Assembly: GCA_028023455.1 (NCBI GenBank)
Contig: JAQFVV010006215.1
Coordinates: forward strand, 5,501,230 to 5,565,229
DNA from: Epiperipatus broadwayi
Lineage: Eukaryota > Onychophora > Udeonychophora > Euonychophora > Peripatidae
Reading direction: 5' to 3'
DNA length: 64,000 nucleotides
Part shown: positions 8,800 to 20,395 of the stretch, piece by piece
How positions within the stretch are numbered: position 1 is the stretch's first letter
Layout: every line of letters begins with the position of its first letter
Notes under the pieces: model-generated
What the model was told of the DNA's origin: nothing
The model's input: only the letters and a program-made list of their open reading frames with translations
Database searches by the model: none
Translations under genes and position numbers: made by a program

Positions 8800-11205
8800 T
8801 TGCAAAGATAACATAATACTTTTAATTAAGAATAATTTTCATTTGTAAATACATATTTCTATAAAATAACTAAAGAATAAAAGTAAATTTGATTAAATAT
8901 AAAGTTGAAAATTTAATCCAATCACTGCTAGTGTTTTTTCAAAAAATCAATAGCTGAACAGTTAAGTTATATATGATCCATTTTAATTAGCTTTGCTAAA
9001 ACCTACCCAATGCCCATAACAATAGAATTTGATTATTATTTTTGTCACTATTGTTTTATTGGCAATATTAAATGGTTAAGTAAAAATTCAATGTGAACAG
9101 TATGAATCTATGCTATGGATTTTCTACTTTAGATCATTGTTTTTATCTTCTTTTTTTTTATAACTTCATCACTTATTTCTTTTCAAAATAATTCAAAAAT
9201 ATATGAAATATATGGTTCACATATTTTTACACATATTTCTTTCAAAACTTTATGCTATTACTATCTTTGGATCATTAATAAGTCCACTTTTCCCTTCTTG
9301 ATGTTCCAATCATTTTATATGGTTTTTATTAAAAGCCTACAAATATATGTGAAAGCTATATAACATGATTGAAATGTCAGTAAAGGAGAAATGGATTTAT
9401 TATTAATTCTGATATAAACAAAATCCAAATTTTGAAAAAAAAAAAGGTATTATTTTCATATAAATCATGTTTTGTTGTCATTTAGCAGATGCTTAATTTA
9501 TATTTTGCATTCATCAATACAGTGATTCACTCATATATTTGGCAGTTGGGTGATTCTTAAAGTCATTTCAAATGACAAATAATCATAAGATTTTTCTTTG
9601 TTAAAATAACCAATGCAATTAATCATCTAGTTGAAAAACAAATAAAAGAGTAATCCAGGCTAGTTGGATGAGGTCAATGCAATGACAGTAACTTTTATCA
9701 TTGGTAAAGGAAGTATTACACTACTATAGTTCAGTTCATGATTCCCGATTTATTTATACTCTTTGAAGCAGATCTTTAACATTTCGCCATTATATAAAAA
9801 ACCTATATAAAGCTTTAGCAGGAACTGGGGCTGAAGCCTTGATTCATAGGGAATTTATCTTGAATCAGTACTTGGGTATTATTCTATCTACCAAGCTTCA
9901 CAGCCTCCCCCCCCCCTAATTATATACTTCTAGGGGCATACAATATTTACAGATTTTTTTAATTATTATTTTAAAAAAAGAAAAATTTCTGCAAAAATTA
10001 ATTATATTTCCACTTTATTTATTATTACTTTTATGTACTAAGTCAACTTATTAATATAAAAATCATAGATATAAGAAATGTAAAGTATCATATCATGCCC
10101 ATAATGTCAGACTTCAATTTATGAATATTAAAATAAAAAATATATAAGAAACATAAAGTGCCATATCATGCCCATCAACGCAGACTTTTCGTGAGGGCCG
10201 TATCAAAATGCTCCACTGTATGTAGTTCTGTCAAATGAAGATCCCAAATTTTCATTATTTTGCCAAAATGGTAGTTGAATATAAACAAACTAGACAATGT
10301 TCGAAAAGTATCGAGTGATTACACATTATAATATAAAAAAAAAAATTGAAATAAACTTTCTGAAGGGAATTTACAATCGATTTATTAATTTTTTTAAACT
10401 TAACAACTAACACATATTTGTTAAAGGTTTGTTAAATAAAATTGGGAAAAAAAACCCAAAACCCCATAAACAAATTCTTGTAAAATGAAACTGTATACTT
10501 AAAAAAAAAAGGGTTACCAAGTTTGGTAAACAGTATAATACACAAGTACTCTTAAATCTTAGTTTAACAACAAGACTGGTATAAAATTTCATCATTAAAA
10601 TAAATGGAGATTCATAATAATAACTTATCCAGTTTAACAAGCTTTTCTTGCTAAATTGCAATTAGTGTTTTATTATCCTCAATAAAATTAATTAAAAAAA
10701 AATTATTCTGCTTAATCTAAAATACTATATAAATTGCTATTTCAATGTCATTTCTTTTTCCACCTACTAAGAAGAATTGGCAACAATGCACCAAATGTAA
10801 TAAACTTTCATTAACTATTTAAATGTACTTGTTCAAAATAATATTGTGACTGCACCACAAAAGTTTCTTACTGTAATATTTATTGAAAAAAATTTGTAAA
10901 TATGTATTTTTATTTTATATATAAAAAAATTATAACTAAATAGACAGCAGTATAGCTAGAGGTATATATATCCCTGATAACTGCTCTAACTTATATAAAC
11001 TAATATATATATACAATTTCTAATTATAATTACCTATCAGCTAACTAGTTTGTTGACCCATTACATTTTTCAAATTAAGAGATCAAGATAACCTTTACAA
11101 TGATAGTATTTATGTTTCTACTTTATCTTCAATTCAGTGTTACCTGGTTTTAAAATTTAAAACTAGTTCAAATTAAATGGAGCAATTAAAATCTATAAAT
11201 GCACC
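8800..11205. other. AT-rich, mostly non-coding
   Basis: No supported gene. A short internal duplication around the phrase CATATCATGCCCAT occurs at 10090 and 10152. The minus strand at 10261-10187 has a 25-codon open stretch ending TALTKSLR then stop, not recognised. A C-run lies at 9907-9916. Confidence 0.35.
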
Positions 11206-11750
11206 TAACATCACATGATCAACATTTCCTATGCTTACACAAGCTAGTATTAGCAGTAGCAAACTTTCCAGACAGTAGTACCACCCAGTGCAAGCCTTTT
11301 AATCAATGGATGCAGGAAGCCTGCGACTAGAATAGGAAATGGTGATAACGTGATGTTTAGGTGGTTTTATACCATTTCTGTTTATCCAGATGAAGGTGGC
11401 TGTGGTTTTTGATAAACCAAGGATATCAAAATGTATGGATGTTGAACTGGGTTCAGATCTATATGACTATACAAGTGAATGAGCTCGGATTAAAAACATT
11501 AAAGTCTTTTCATCTTGAGTTCCTAGCTTTATAGTTAACTAAATAGATAAAATGTGGTTGTTGCAGGGTTGCATTAGATCCTTAGATCTAAGTGCAATGC
11601 TCTCAGATACAAAACTTTTTAATGAAAGTTACAAGTTAGATATCAGGTGACTATGCAGTAGATGGGAATTTTATGCACAAACCTTCCTGCATCCATTGAT
11701 TACTAAGGTTTGCATTAGGTGACACTACTGTCTGGAATTTGCTATTGCTA
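11206..11750. mobile_element. Degenerate hammerhead-family-2 element with inverted ends
   Basis: The left end carries ACATCACATGATCAACATTTCC, then CAGTAGTACCACCCAGTGCAAGCC and AATCAATGGATGCAGGA. The right end (about 11690-11745) carries the inverted CCTGCATCCATTGATTACTAAGG and the matching GACACTACTGTCTGG. A second inverted copy of the terminus (ATAGGAAATGGTGATAACG) sits at 11333-11352, so the element is nested or rearranged. The expected ribozyme core near 11620-11650 is not preserved. Confidence 0.6.
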
Positions 11751-12050
11751 AAATCTATATATATATTTTTTTTTACAAAAAACATAAACATTATAACTTG
11801 ATGGTAAACCAGTAAATTAACATTAGACCATTAATCTATGTTAATATTTGCTACATTCTGAATCCATTTTTTTCTTTCATAATCAATAAGATTTATAGTT
11901 TTCTTACAATAATACTTGCAATTAAATTAAATAAATAAACAATAGAGTTCATACTATCACTAATATATATCTTTAGTATTTCTTTATATCTACTAAAGTT
12001 AAATATTTTTATATATATAATACCAATAATAATCCAATGTTTTATTACTC

Positions 12051-12720
12051 AGTTCATAAAAAGTTTGAGCACTAGAAATGATAATAACTATATATGGATG
12101 GTGAGCTTCAGAGTTCACTGTTCCAATATTGCATCAAACCATGCAGTATTATATAATATATATCTCTATATAGAAAATCTATTTTACATTTTAAATATAC
12201 ATATATAAATTTAAAAAAAGTCAACTATCCAAGTGAAGTTGATAAATTTTGTTATTAACATAATAAAAACATTTCTTTGTGTGCTGAATTCAGCCTTATT
12301 AAGAAAACGAGTCCAAACCAATATAAACAAAAAATAGGCATTTCACTTTTTTATGCATTACTAAATATATTTATAAATTAAAATGAGACATTAAACTAAC
12401 TTGGGTATCATTTTAAACCTCTGGCTCTAGTTCATAATTCCAAAACTGTTCATATCTAAACTTAGATCCAAACATATAATATGCTTCACCAATAATGATT
12501 ATGATAATTACCATCATCTCATCACAATATAATATCCACACTTATGCAGTTCATAAGAGATTCCAGCACTAGAAATGATAACTACTATCCTTGGATTTTG
12601 CACTTCAGAGTTCACAGTTCTAATAATGCATTAAACCATGCAGTACATATAATATACAACTCTCTACATAAATCATTTTACATTCTATATATACACATAT
12701 AAATTAATAAAAGTTAACTA
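12051..12720 (+). repeat. Direct repeat pair, ~175 bp, ~490 bp apart
   Basis: 12051-12230 and 12546-12720 share CAGTTCATAA, AGCACTAGAAATGATAA, CTTCAGAGTTCAC and AAACCATGCAGTA in the same order, with many small differences. No coding content. They look like two old copies of one repeat or an ancient local duplication. Confidence 0.6.
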
Positions 12721-13990
12721 TAATGAATATGTGATTACTCTAATCCCAATAATGGGGGGTTAAAAAGATAAAAAATAAAGAAAATAAAAATGTTAATTAC
12801 TGAGATGACCAATGGCATAAGAGGTTTACAATGATCAGATTTTTTAATACTTTATGTGACTGAAACAAGTAAGATAAAATAAAGAAAGAAAAGAAGAAAC
12901 AGCAACAAGAAGAAAAAGAAAAGATGGTTTGGGTCAAGCTTAATAGTAGCTTTTAACAACCAAACATAAAACAATAGGAGAAATCATCTTGCTGTATATA
13001 TAAATACATTAATGCACCTTGAATTAGATATAAATAAATTTGATGCAATACTGTTCCAATCATTACGTGTAATAATGTTTTTATAGTGACTGCTATACTA
13101 TATGAAAAAATTAACAAATCGTTCTGCAGTTTACACATACATGCATTTCAGAATACATGCAGTTGAAGATTATGAAATACAATAAAATAATGCATATTAA
13201 TTTCTCTCCAGAAAATAGGCAGAGGTAATATTTGTTTATTATAAACAAATAGGAATCTATGATTAAATTTGATAGCGTGATCAAAATATATATAACACAC
13301 ACCCAATATTGGTAAATAAATGTTTTTTAAAATTTTATACTTTACAAATATCCACCTCAACAAGATTACAAGGATTCTACAAATTCTATTAATATATTTA
13401 AAGTATTGTCAAATGAGGATGAAAGTGGCATACAAATTATATTTCATTTGGTTAGATTTTTTTTTTAAAAAAAGGTTTTTTTCTTCTGGAAATCGACCGG
13501 CTCCTTCAACTCTAAATCAAATATGCTTTTATATGTTATCAATACAAAGTACAAATACAATAAAATCAAACAACCAAAATAATAGTTATAACATTAGATT
13601 TATTCATATTCTAATAATAAAAAAACAATTTTTATTACACTTCAATCAGCTACCATACTGAAATGTGGTATTTTATCATGCATAAACTTAAAAAAAATAC
13701 AAATATTTCCAATTACAGTACTTTTAATTTCATTTTTAAAATGGCACTGCAGTTAAAATTATATACACTAATTTTATTTATTTAGTTATTATTAACAAAC
13801 ATAATCAAAAAAAACTCATGCAATTTTTAAAATAAAGAAAACCATTCTGTGAAATTTAATGTAGTACAGATTTTATAACTTAACATAAACTAAAAAGAAT
13901 ACGCTAATTACGATTTGAATATTCGAGATTTTTCCTCCCAAAATACTAAGGCAAGATTAATAAACAAATTCAACATACGATATAATGAGT
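12721..13990. other. AT-rich DNA, probably USO1 intron 1
   Basis: No coding exon is visible on either strand. If the USO1 call at 14024-14098 is right, this lies in its first intron. Small open frames here have low-complexity AT-driven composition. Confidence 0.35.
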
Positions 13991-14023
13991 CTACTTTAAA
14001 TTTAAATATATATTAAAAAATAC

Positions 14024-14098
14024 CGTCTCTGCCCCGCTTGCCTGGACACCCTGTTGGGCCCCTAATACAGATTTCAGGCCAGTTTTTAAGTACTCCAT
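14024..14098 (-). CDS. USO1: USO1/p115 general vesicular transport factor, first coding exon
   Basis: On the minus strand an ATG at 14098-14096 opens 25 codons: MEYLKTGLKSVLGAQQ, then GVQASGAET. A splice donor follows directly (ACG then GTATTT at 14023). From family knowledge, animal p115 proteins begin with a short variable stretch (in insects of the MEFLKSG...VLG type) followed by a conserved AET and the armadillo-repeat tethering domain. p115 is a Golgi/ER-to-Golgi vesicle tether acting with GM130, giantin and Rab1. The segment is much more GC-rich than its surroundings, as expected of a real exon and promoter. The phase-0 donor after AET fits continuation into a conserved exon 2. I did not find exon 2 between 1 and 14000; the intron may be long or hold the exon below what I can see by eye. 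Confidence 0.65.
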
Positions 14099-14114
14099 TT
14101 TGGAGTAGATGTTT

Positions 14115-14165
14115 ATTGAGTATGCGCAAGCAACGTGGCATATCCCACAATGCATTGCCGCTTAT
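14115..14165 (-). promoter_or_regulatory. Probable USO1 promoter motifs (ZNF143-like, NRF1-like)
   Basis: Just upstream of the USO1 start codon, TATCCCACAATGCATTGCCG (14141-14160) resembles the ZNF143/Staf consensus (TTCCCANNATGCATTG). TATGCGCAAGC (14121-14131) resembles an NRF1 site. Both are frequent in housekeeping promoters. This is motif matching by eye only. Confidence 0.45.
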
Positions 14166-14169
14166 TTTT

Positions 14170-15480
14170 GTGTGAGCAGAATACCGTACTTTTGAGTATT
14201 AAATTTTTCTTAGACCTGTTCTTTTCTTCTATTTTAATTACTTAATAATTTTACAGTATATAATGCCATTTAAGTTTGGTTAATTTATCAGATGTATTTG
14301 CAATATTTTTATTTTTCCTTGGAAATTTATATACAATGTATTATAAAAGCTAAGCGAAAAAAATATTTTTTTCTTATTAATGTAATTGAGTCCTGCGAAA
14401 TTCATTCAATTGAATTTATTTCCTGAGTATTAAATAGAAAATCCGTTAGAATACTGATGTACAGTATTTTGAAATGAAACACTATTAAAAATATAAATGT
14501 ATAAATAGTGACTGATGATTTGGTCTTATTTTTAGGTGCAGTGACCAATATTCACGACAATTTTCAGTTAATATATTTTTAAAATTTGGATATTTATAAT
14601 ACTAATAAATTTTATTATTATTTAAGAAAGCCCAATTAAAAAGTACACAAACAAATAGCTATGGAATTTTATAGTATCTGAAACTAATATTCTCATTTGA
14701 AGCTAAACTTTATCAAGTAATTGATGGTGGCAGAATAGGAAAAATACACGTCAAAGCTTTCAACATGAATTTCGTATTAGGGTTCTAGGTTCTCAAAATC
14801 TTAATTGCATGGTATTGGTAATCGTGAAACATCTCAAGTGCGAGGTGTATTTTCTATATTGCGTATTTTATTTAGATAGGAAAGAATTATTTCAACTTTA
14901 AGATTGAGGATATATTAAAAATGGAGATGCTCTACAAATTAATTACATAAGTCAATGTAATTGCATTTCCCAACTCATTCTTTTATTTATGCATACTTAA
15001 GATAGTATGGTTACTTTTGTTTCAGCAAAACTTCCCAATACAAATTTGTTCTATTTTCCTTTTCTAGATCTTCCTAAATTTTCTATTTCATTTCATATAA
15101 TTGTTTTTAAGGACTTGCAACTAAGAACAACTTGTCAAATAGAAATAACTTTAAACAATATATATGCACTTTATAATACTAAGCAAGAAGGATCTTTTTT
15201 TTTTTGTCTTTTGATAAAGTGAATAGGGATGAGAGAAAATTCTGATTTATACTGACAAAAAAATGTTTTTACTATTACCTGCTGATTATTATTTTTCTTG
15301 AAGTCAACATAAACCAAGTGTTATCACTATTGATATTTACATTCCAATATTTGAGAACCATATCTTGAATAGAATATTAACAGTCTTACCCATCTTTTAC
15401 TACAATAAATTTACCGAAACTTATAATTATCAGAAGAGTGAAGTAATCTCTTGAGAGCATCAAAACTAATTCATTTCACA
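14170..15480. other. AT-rich non-coding DNA
   Basis: Upstream flank of the USO1 candidate. No gene, RNA or clear repeat is seen. The open frame at 15007-15222 has unremarkable AT-driven composition. Confidence 0.3.
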
Positions 15481-16030
15481 TTGATGCAATACCAGTAGTC
15501 AAGATCTAGACAAAAGACTTGTTCATTTAAATGGTCTTGGTAATTATAAAAGCACTTCTAAAGAATTTTTATTTTCACTGCTAATAAGATTGCCAGTTCT
15601 CATAAAAGAGACTTTTAAGTATAAGATTGACAGAATCATAAAAAATAAAAAAAACATCATTAGGGCAGAATTACAAGCTTCTCTTATTATATCCCTCCAA
15701 CTTCAACCTAATAAAAATAGAAAATATTACTAAGCTTGCCCTTGTCTTAAAGTCACAGTGTGGTTGGCAAAGTTATTCAGTGACATTATTAATACAGAAT
15801 TGATATGAAAGCACTATCTATAATAAACTTTAAAACTAATAATCCAAAAAAAAATAATTCAATATTGTTATGTTCCTTATCAAGCAATATGAAAATTGTA
15901 TTAGCGAGAAATATAGTTGAGAATCACATCTTTAGAGCAAATTGAATCTGAGCAGGAAGAAACTGTTTGAATATGTTTTATTTTCAACAACTCATTGATA
16001 AAAGCTTTCAAAGTAAATTAATGATACCTT
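15481..16030 (+). pseudogene. Decayed unrecognised coding region, part 1
   Basis: Plus-strand reading around 15500-15790 gives protein-like stretches separated by few stops. They include LVHLNGLGNYKSTSKEF, LPVLIKETFKYKIDRIIKNK, RAELQASLIISLQLQPNKNR and CLKVTVWLAKLFSDIINTEL. No family was recognised. It lies about 600 bp upstream of a similar region on the same strand (16562-17247), so both may belong to one old element. Confidence 0.3.
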
Positions 16031-16190
16031 TATTGATATAAACTCAACTTATGATTCTGTTTGAAAAATGGTCCTGTAAACAATTCTAAAATTCTTAAAT
16101 CCAGGAAAACCATTAATTCACTAGACAACTCTCTAATAGAAAAATTGAAGAGATGATGATCACAGTAGTTAGAAAATTTTATATAATAAT

Positions 16191-16420
16191 TTCCCACAGG
16201 ATTCAATTCTGTCACATACTTAATATATTCCAAGTGATCTTCCAGAAAGAAAATATAGAAAATTTATCAATTATAATTAAAATGTGTTGAAATGTTTGGA
16301 AATCTTCCCACAGGATTCAATTCTGTCACATACTTAATATATTCCAAGTGATCTTCCAGAAAGAAAATATAGAAAATTTATCACTTATAATTAAAATGTG
16401 TTCAAATGTTTGGAAATCTT
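16191..16420 (+). repeat. Tandem duplication, 114-bp period
   Basis: TTCCCACAGGATTCAATTCT starts at 16191 and again at 16305. The two units differ at only a few bases, so the duplication is recent. Confidence 0.9.
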
Positions 16421-16561
16421 TTTCAAAATTGTTTATTGTCTTGCTTATTATTCTATGAAAATAGATTGTTCAACTTATATTCCCCATTAATCAAAACTTT
16501 AATATTAAATTAATTTATAGAAATAACATTGGGGAGATGACTAACTGATATTGTAATTTAA

Positions 16562-17247
16562 ACAATCTATGGACAGTTTTTTTAGCATTGGCATATTCTA
16601 CTGGTGAATAGTATGCCCTGTTTGGGGAAAAAGTTCTTATATTGAACTTCTAGATTCAATCATATATTGCCATGGTAAATATTGTTGGCACACATGCCTA
16701 CTCTCTTGCCATGGTTTCCTGTCTTTTCTCTTATTCCTTCACAAGATATCAAAAGACAAATTGCCTGACAGAAAATGTATAAATTACTATTGAGTAGATT
16801 ACAGTATTAACTCGGAATATAATTTCACCATCTAATACATGGCAAATCAAAATGTTTCTAGATGCTCAACCAAAATCTTTTGAAACAAAGTATAGAAGAT
16901 GTAAAAACTGGACTTTTTGTGAGGTTTCAAATATATATATTTCAGATTTAACAGTTAAATCAGTAGGATTTTATTTTTGTAGTTGTAAAGACACATCAGA
17001 TTCAGGATCACCCATGATAATTTCACTTTTCTTCTTCAAAAATGGAATTAATACTTTTTAATTTGTGCAATTATGGACAAACATTAATCATGAAACACAT
17101 GGTTTAAAACAGTTAAATATATGGGGGGAAATGACAAAATTAGATGATTTAATGAAGCCTTTAATAAACGTTACATCATTTCTCCAGCATTTGAAAATTA
17201 ATATAAAATCATTGAGTGAAATACATCCATCATTTTACAGAAAGTGA
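16562..17247 (+). pseudogene. Decayed unrecognised coding region, part 2
   Basis: One frame runs about 228 codons with only five internal stops, far fewer than expected in DNA this AT-rich. Protein-like segments include MVNIVGTHAYSLAMVSCLFS, a cysteine-containing stretch (RRCKNWTFCEVSNIYISDL then VGFYFCSCKD), GSPMIISLFFFKNGINTF, and MTKLDDLMKPLINVTSF near the end. The two longest open pieces are 16852-17061 and 17065-17247. I do not recognise the family. A large DNA transposon, an endogenised virus or an old host pseudogene are all possible. Confidence 0.45.
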
Positions 17248-17259
17248 TTTAATAAACTA

Positions 17260-17615
17260 ACCCCCCATACTGATATAATTCAAGAATTTGTTAATAGAAA
17301 ATGTTATAATCTCTATAATTATCTTTATAATCTTTGTTGATAATTACTTATTGTCTAAAAAAAATAATCCACACAAATAAATTATATGTTGGCTGTTGAA
17401 AGGTGGATTAAGTGAACTAAATATTAGAATACTTTGACCAAATAATTCATGATCACAAAAATATTTTAAATTCTTGCCCATTAGCAAGCTCTATAAAATG
17501 ATGAATATGGTATACTTCATTTAATTACATTATTTTTAAAATATATAATTTTATGGACTATTGCTTGAGAATTGATGGAGCATTCTTTTACACTTAGTGA
17601 AAATAATAACTCATT
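17260..17615. other. AT-rich, no feature
   Basis: Nothing recognisable beyond a run of C at 17262-17267. Confidence 0.3.
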
Positions 17616-17770
17616 TTATGATCACTACGCATCACATTCTTTATGCTTACCCAAGCTGTTTACACAGAGGCTAAACTCTCCATACGGTATTCTTGCATCC
17701 ATTGAATACTCTGGCTAGCCCTGAGTGGTGCTACTGTATGGAGAATTTAGCCTTTGTCATTTTATGATCA
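17616..17770. mobile_element. Short palindromic relic of hammerhead family 2
   Basis: The block GGCTAAACTCTCCATACGGT (17671-17690) is mirrored by CTACTGTATGGAGAATTTAGCC (17733-17754). It is flanked on the left by CATCACATTCTTTATGCTTAC, the family-2 terminus. The centre holds the GCATCCATTGAATACTCTGG segment but no ribozyme core. Confidence 0.6.
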
Positions 17771-19203
17771 ACAGTTAAATGGATAGCTGGGCTAGGTATA
17801 GGTTCAGTTATTGGAAAAAAAATTCTAAGATTGTTTGAAAACCTATGTTCTGCACATATCTTTGTGTGATAATAAGGACCCAATTAAATAATCAAGGAAA
17901 TGTAATCAGATATTATAATATTTAACATAAAAGTTTCATTAATCTATAATTACATTAATGAAAACAATTGAAATTAATAAAGAAATATGAATTATAAGTT
18001 AATGCTGTCATTAGTTCTCTACATCTGTGTTAGATTAAAAGTCTTCATTCCTTCAAATTTCTGCAAATTTTTATATATATTTACATTCATCTTTATATCA
18101 GTATAACATTCAGGGAAATATAATTAATCAAGTCTATACAAAGAAAATTAATGATTTCATTTCGGAAATTATCTTTTTCATTCCTTCTGAAATGATTTTG
18201 TCTTCATAAATATATGGTCAATCTGTATATGAGAATTACTTATAACTAGTCTCAGCAGTTTGAGCATTTATTTGATCATTTCTTTAATGGTAGATTTTCA
18301 GAGAATTCTTTTGCTTTACTATCTAAAATAATATTTGGAATACTAATTCAAATTACTTAGTAGTCTAATTAATATTTAGTAGTTCCTTTTTAATGCAAAC
18401 ATTGCATTTCACATACATAAAACAAATCTGAATATTATCAGTTACTTTTTATTTAATTTTAAGTTGTCAATATTTTTTTTATTTAGTTTCTTGATATCTT
18501 CCAGTCTAAAGCGTTTTGACCTAAAAAAAAAAAAAAGACCCAAATCTATTTTATGGATTTTTACTTCATATCTCAATAGAAAAATAATCAAACTCTGAAT
18601 CTCAAAATGGGAATTATGTCTCCAGGTGGATGTTTAATATATTGGAGTCTTAGACTATAACAGGAGGAAAAAAAAAAATTCATAAATATTATAAAATAGT
18701 TCATTATTTCAATATAAGCAATAACTAATTGCATGATTCAAATGGAATTGATTGTGCACATGAATAAATTTTGCATATGTGTATTTTAGTCTGTCTTCGA
18801 TGTTATTTTTGTTTACTGGTGAATTATTAAATAAAAAACAGTATCTTATAATTGATTAATAGTTACCATGTGCAAATTAGCACAATGGAAGAGCAGTGAA
18901 GTCAAAATATAAATGTTGGATCACTTGAGCAATTAACTATATTTTATTTATTGTTAATTCTTGTGTATTATCATTATGGACTAATTCTGGGAAACATTTC
19001 ACAAAAGATTTTGTAAAAAAATGAATACTTGAATCAAAAATTGTTTATAATTAAAGCCTGATACTAATATAAAAATGTATTTCATCTTTCTGAAAAAAAA
19101 ATTTTAAAGACAAAAATTTTATAAATTTATTTGTTTGAGCAAGTGAAAGATTACTAACTGTGATTGGCCATTACTGAGCTTATTTACAATCCATTATATC
19201 GTT
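17771..19203. other. AT-rich non-coding DNA
   Basis: Only AT-rich sequence, poly(A)/poly(T) runs and degenerate repeats. No gene supported. Confidence 0.3.
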
Positions 19204-19464
19204 CAAAATATATGCATAACCATATTAGAGATAAGCTTTATATTGTAAAATTAGCAAAGTATGCCTAGTGCACTTTCGACTACTTAATCATAATAGTTAT
19301 AATCATGACATTGTTGGTAAAAATAAAATTTTGGCACAATTTTCTTTTCATCATCATTGCCATTATTGTGACTATTATGATTATATAGTCGAAAGCGCAC
19401 TAGGCATACTTTGCTAATTTTACAATACAAAGCTTATCTCTAATACGGTTATGTGTATATTTTG
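19204..19464. mobile_element. ~261-bp palindromic (MITE-like) element
   Basis: The left arm (CAAAATATATGCATAACC, then TTAGAGATAAGCTTTATATT and GCAAAGTATGCCTAGTGCAC) is mirrored on the right by GTGCACT-type sequence, ACTTTGCTAATTTTAC, AGCTTATCTCTAATACGG and GTATATTTTG. The arms are about 100 bp with a ~60-bp spacer. It lies about 170 bp upstream of the thymidylate kinase candidate. Confidence 0.75.
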
Positions 19465-19504
19465 TTTGTTACATTTTTTGAGATATAGCTCACTAAATTC
19501 TCGA

Positions 19505-19520
19505 AATTACACCAATCATC
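19505..19520 (+). promoter_or_regulatory. CCAAT-box-like site upstream of DTYMK candidate
   Basis: ACACCAATCATC contains CCAAT (19512-19516) in the usual context, about 120 bp before the ATG at 19633. Motif match only. Confidence 0.25.
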
Positions 19521-19632
19521 ATACAAATCTTTAAAAATATTATTATAAATGAAGTTAAATCACATTTTCTTAATTACCATATATTTTGGCAGCTTTGTAT
19601 TAAAAAACATTGAGGGACTTTTTTACTTCATA

Positions 19633-19674
19633 ATGAAGTCCAAAGCGAATCGGGGATTATTGTTTACTATTGAG
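19633..19674 (+). CDS. DTYMK: Thymidylate kinase (DTYMK-like), candidate first exon
   Basis: ATG at 19633 opens 14 codons, MKSKANRGLLFTIE, ending at a consensus splice donor (GAG then GTAAAA). From family knowledge, dTMP kinases begin with a short basic stretch followed by RG-hydrophobic-IxxEG and the P-loop, as in RGALIVLEG. This segment supplies everything up to that Glu, and the Gly and P-loop should start exon 2. The local sequence is richer in CpG (AAAGCGAATCGGGG) than its surroundings. The enzyme phosphorylates dTMP to dTDP. The call rests on only 14 residues. No P-loop exon was found downstream by eye. Confidence 0.4.
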
Positions 19675-19820
19675 GTAAAATTTGATAGACGTTCAATATT
19701 AGTAATGACCTTGAGAAGATAAAGCTTAACATTGCCTATCTGTTATAAGAAAATGATATATTTTTCAGCAAAATTAAATTTTCCTTTATCACGTTCATTG
19801 CAAATTTTTTGATATATATT

Positions 19821-19928
19821 TTTTTTCCCATATGTCATAGCATCTGCCGGGAGGCGAACCCGCAACAACCGTCTGCAACCAAGTGCTTGCTTGCAAGGTG
19901 GCTGCACTGACCTCTCAGCTAACAATGC
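19821..19928 (-). mobile_element. tRNA-derived SINE
   Basis: The minus strand starts AGCATTGTTAGCTGAGAGG, with an anticodon-like hairpin around CCTTGCAAGC, and has the B box GCGGGTTCGCCTCCCGG. It ends GATGCTATGACATATGGG followed by A residues. It belongs to the same family as 40571 and 59428/59554. The tail is A-rich and short, and no clear target duplication was seen. Confidence 0.8.
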
Positions 19929-20187
19929 TTACAGAAGCTTGTGAATTGACTTAGTCTTCAGAAATTAGTGGAGGATAAATTGGTGAAAAAAAATAATGAT
20001 ATATTTATAAAATACTTTACCTTTTTATCCACTATTTTTTTTACATTGGCTGTATTATACTAATATAAATAAATAATTTCACATATTTACTTGATATGAA
20101 TTTTCTTTATTCATTTTATTTAAAGTACTACTCTTGACTATTCAGCAGTCTTCAGAACTTATAATCATTTGAAAAAAACTTGTTGAA

Positions 20188-20395
20188 CAATTGAACCTTG
20201 GTTTAAATAAAAAAACGAATAAAGAAATTAATGGTATTAAGTGCATGTCTAAAATATTCTGTTATTGTGATTTATAAATTGTGATATAGGTCAATTGAAC
20301 CTTGGTTTAAATAAAAAAACGAATAAAGAAATTAATGGTATTAAGTGCATGTCTAAAATATTCTGTTATTGTGATTTATAAATTGTGATATAGGT
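20188..20395 (+). repeat. Tandem duplication, 104-bp period
   Basis: CAATTGAACCTTGGTTTAAA begins at 20188 and 20292, and the copies appear essentially identical. A recent local duplication. Confidence 0.9.

Noticed and set aside
13111-13363. Overlapping minus-strand frames as genes
   Set aside because: Low-complexity hydrophobic sequence from AT-rich codons, mutually overlapping frames, no conserved motif.
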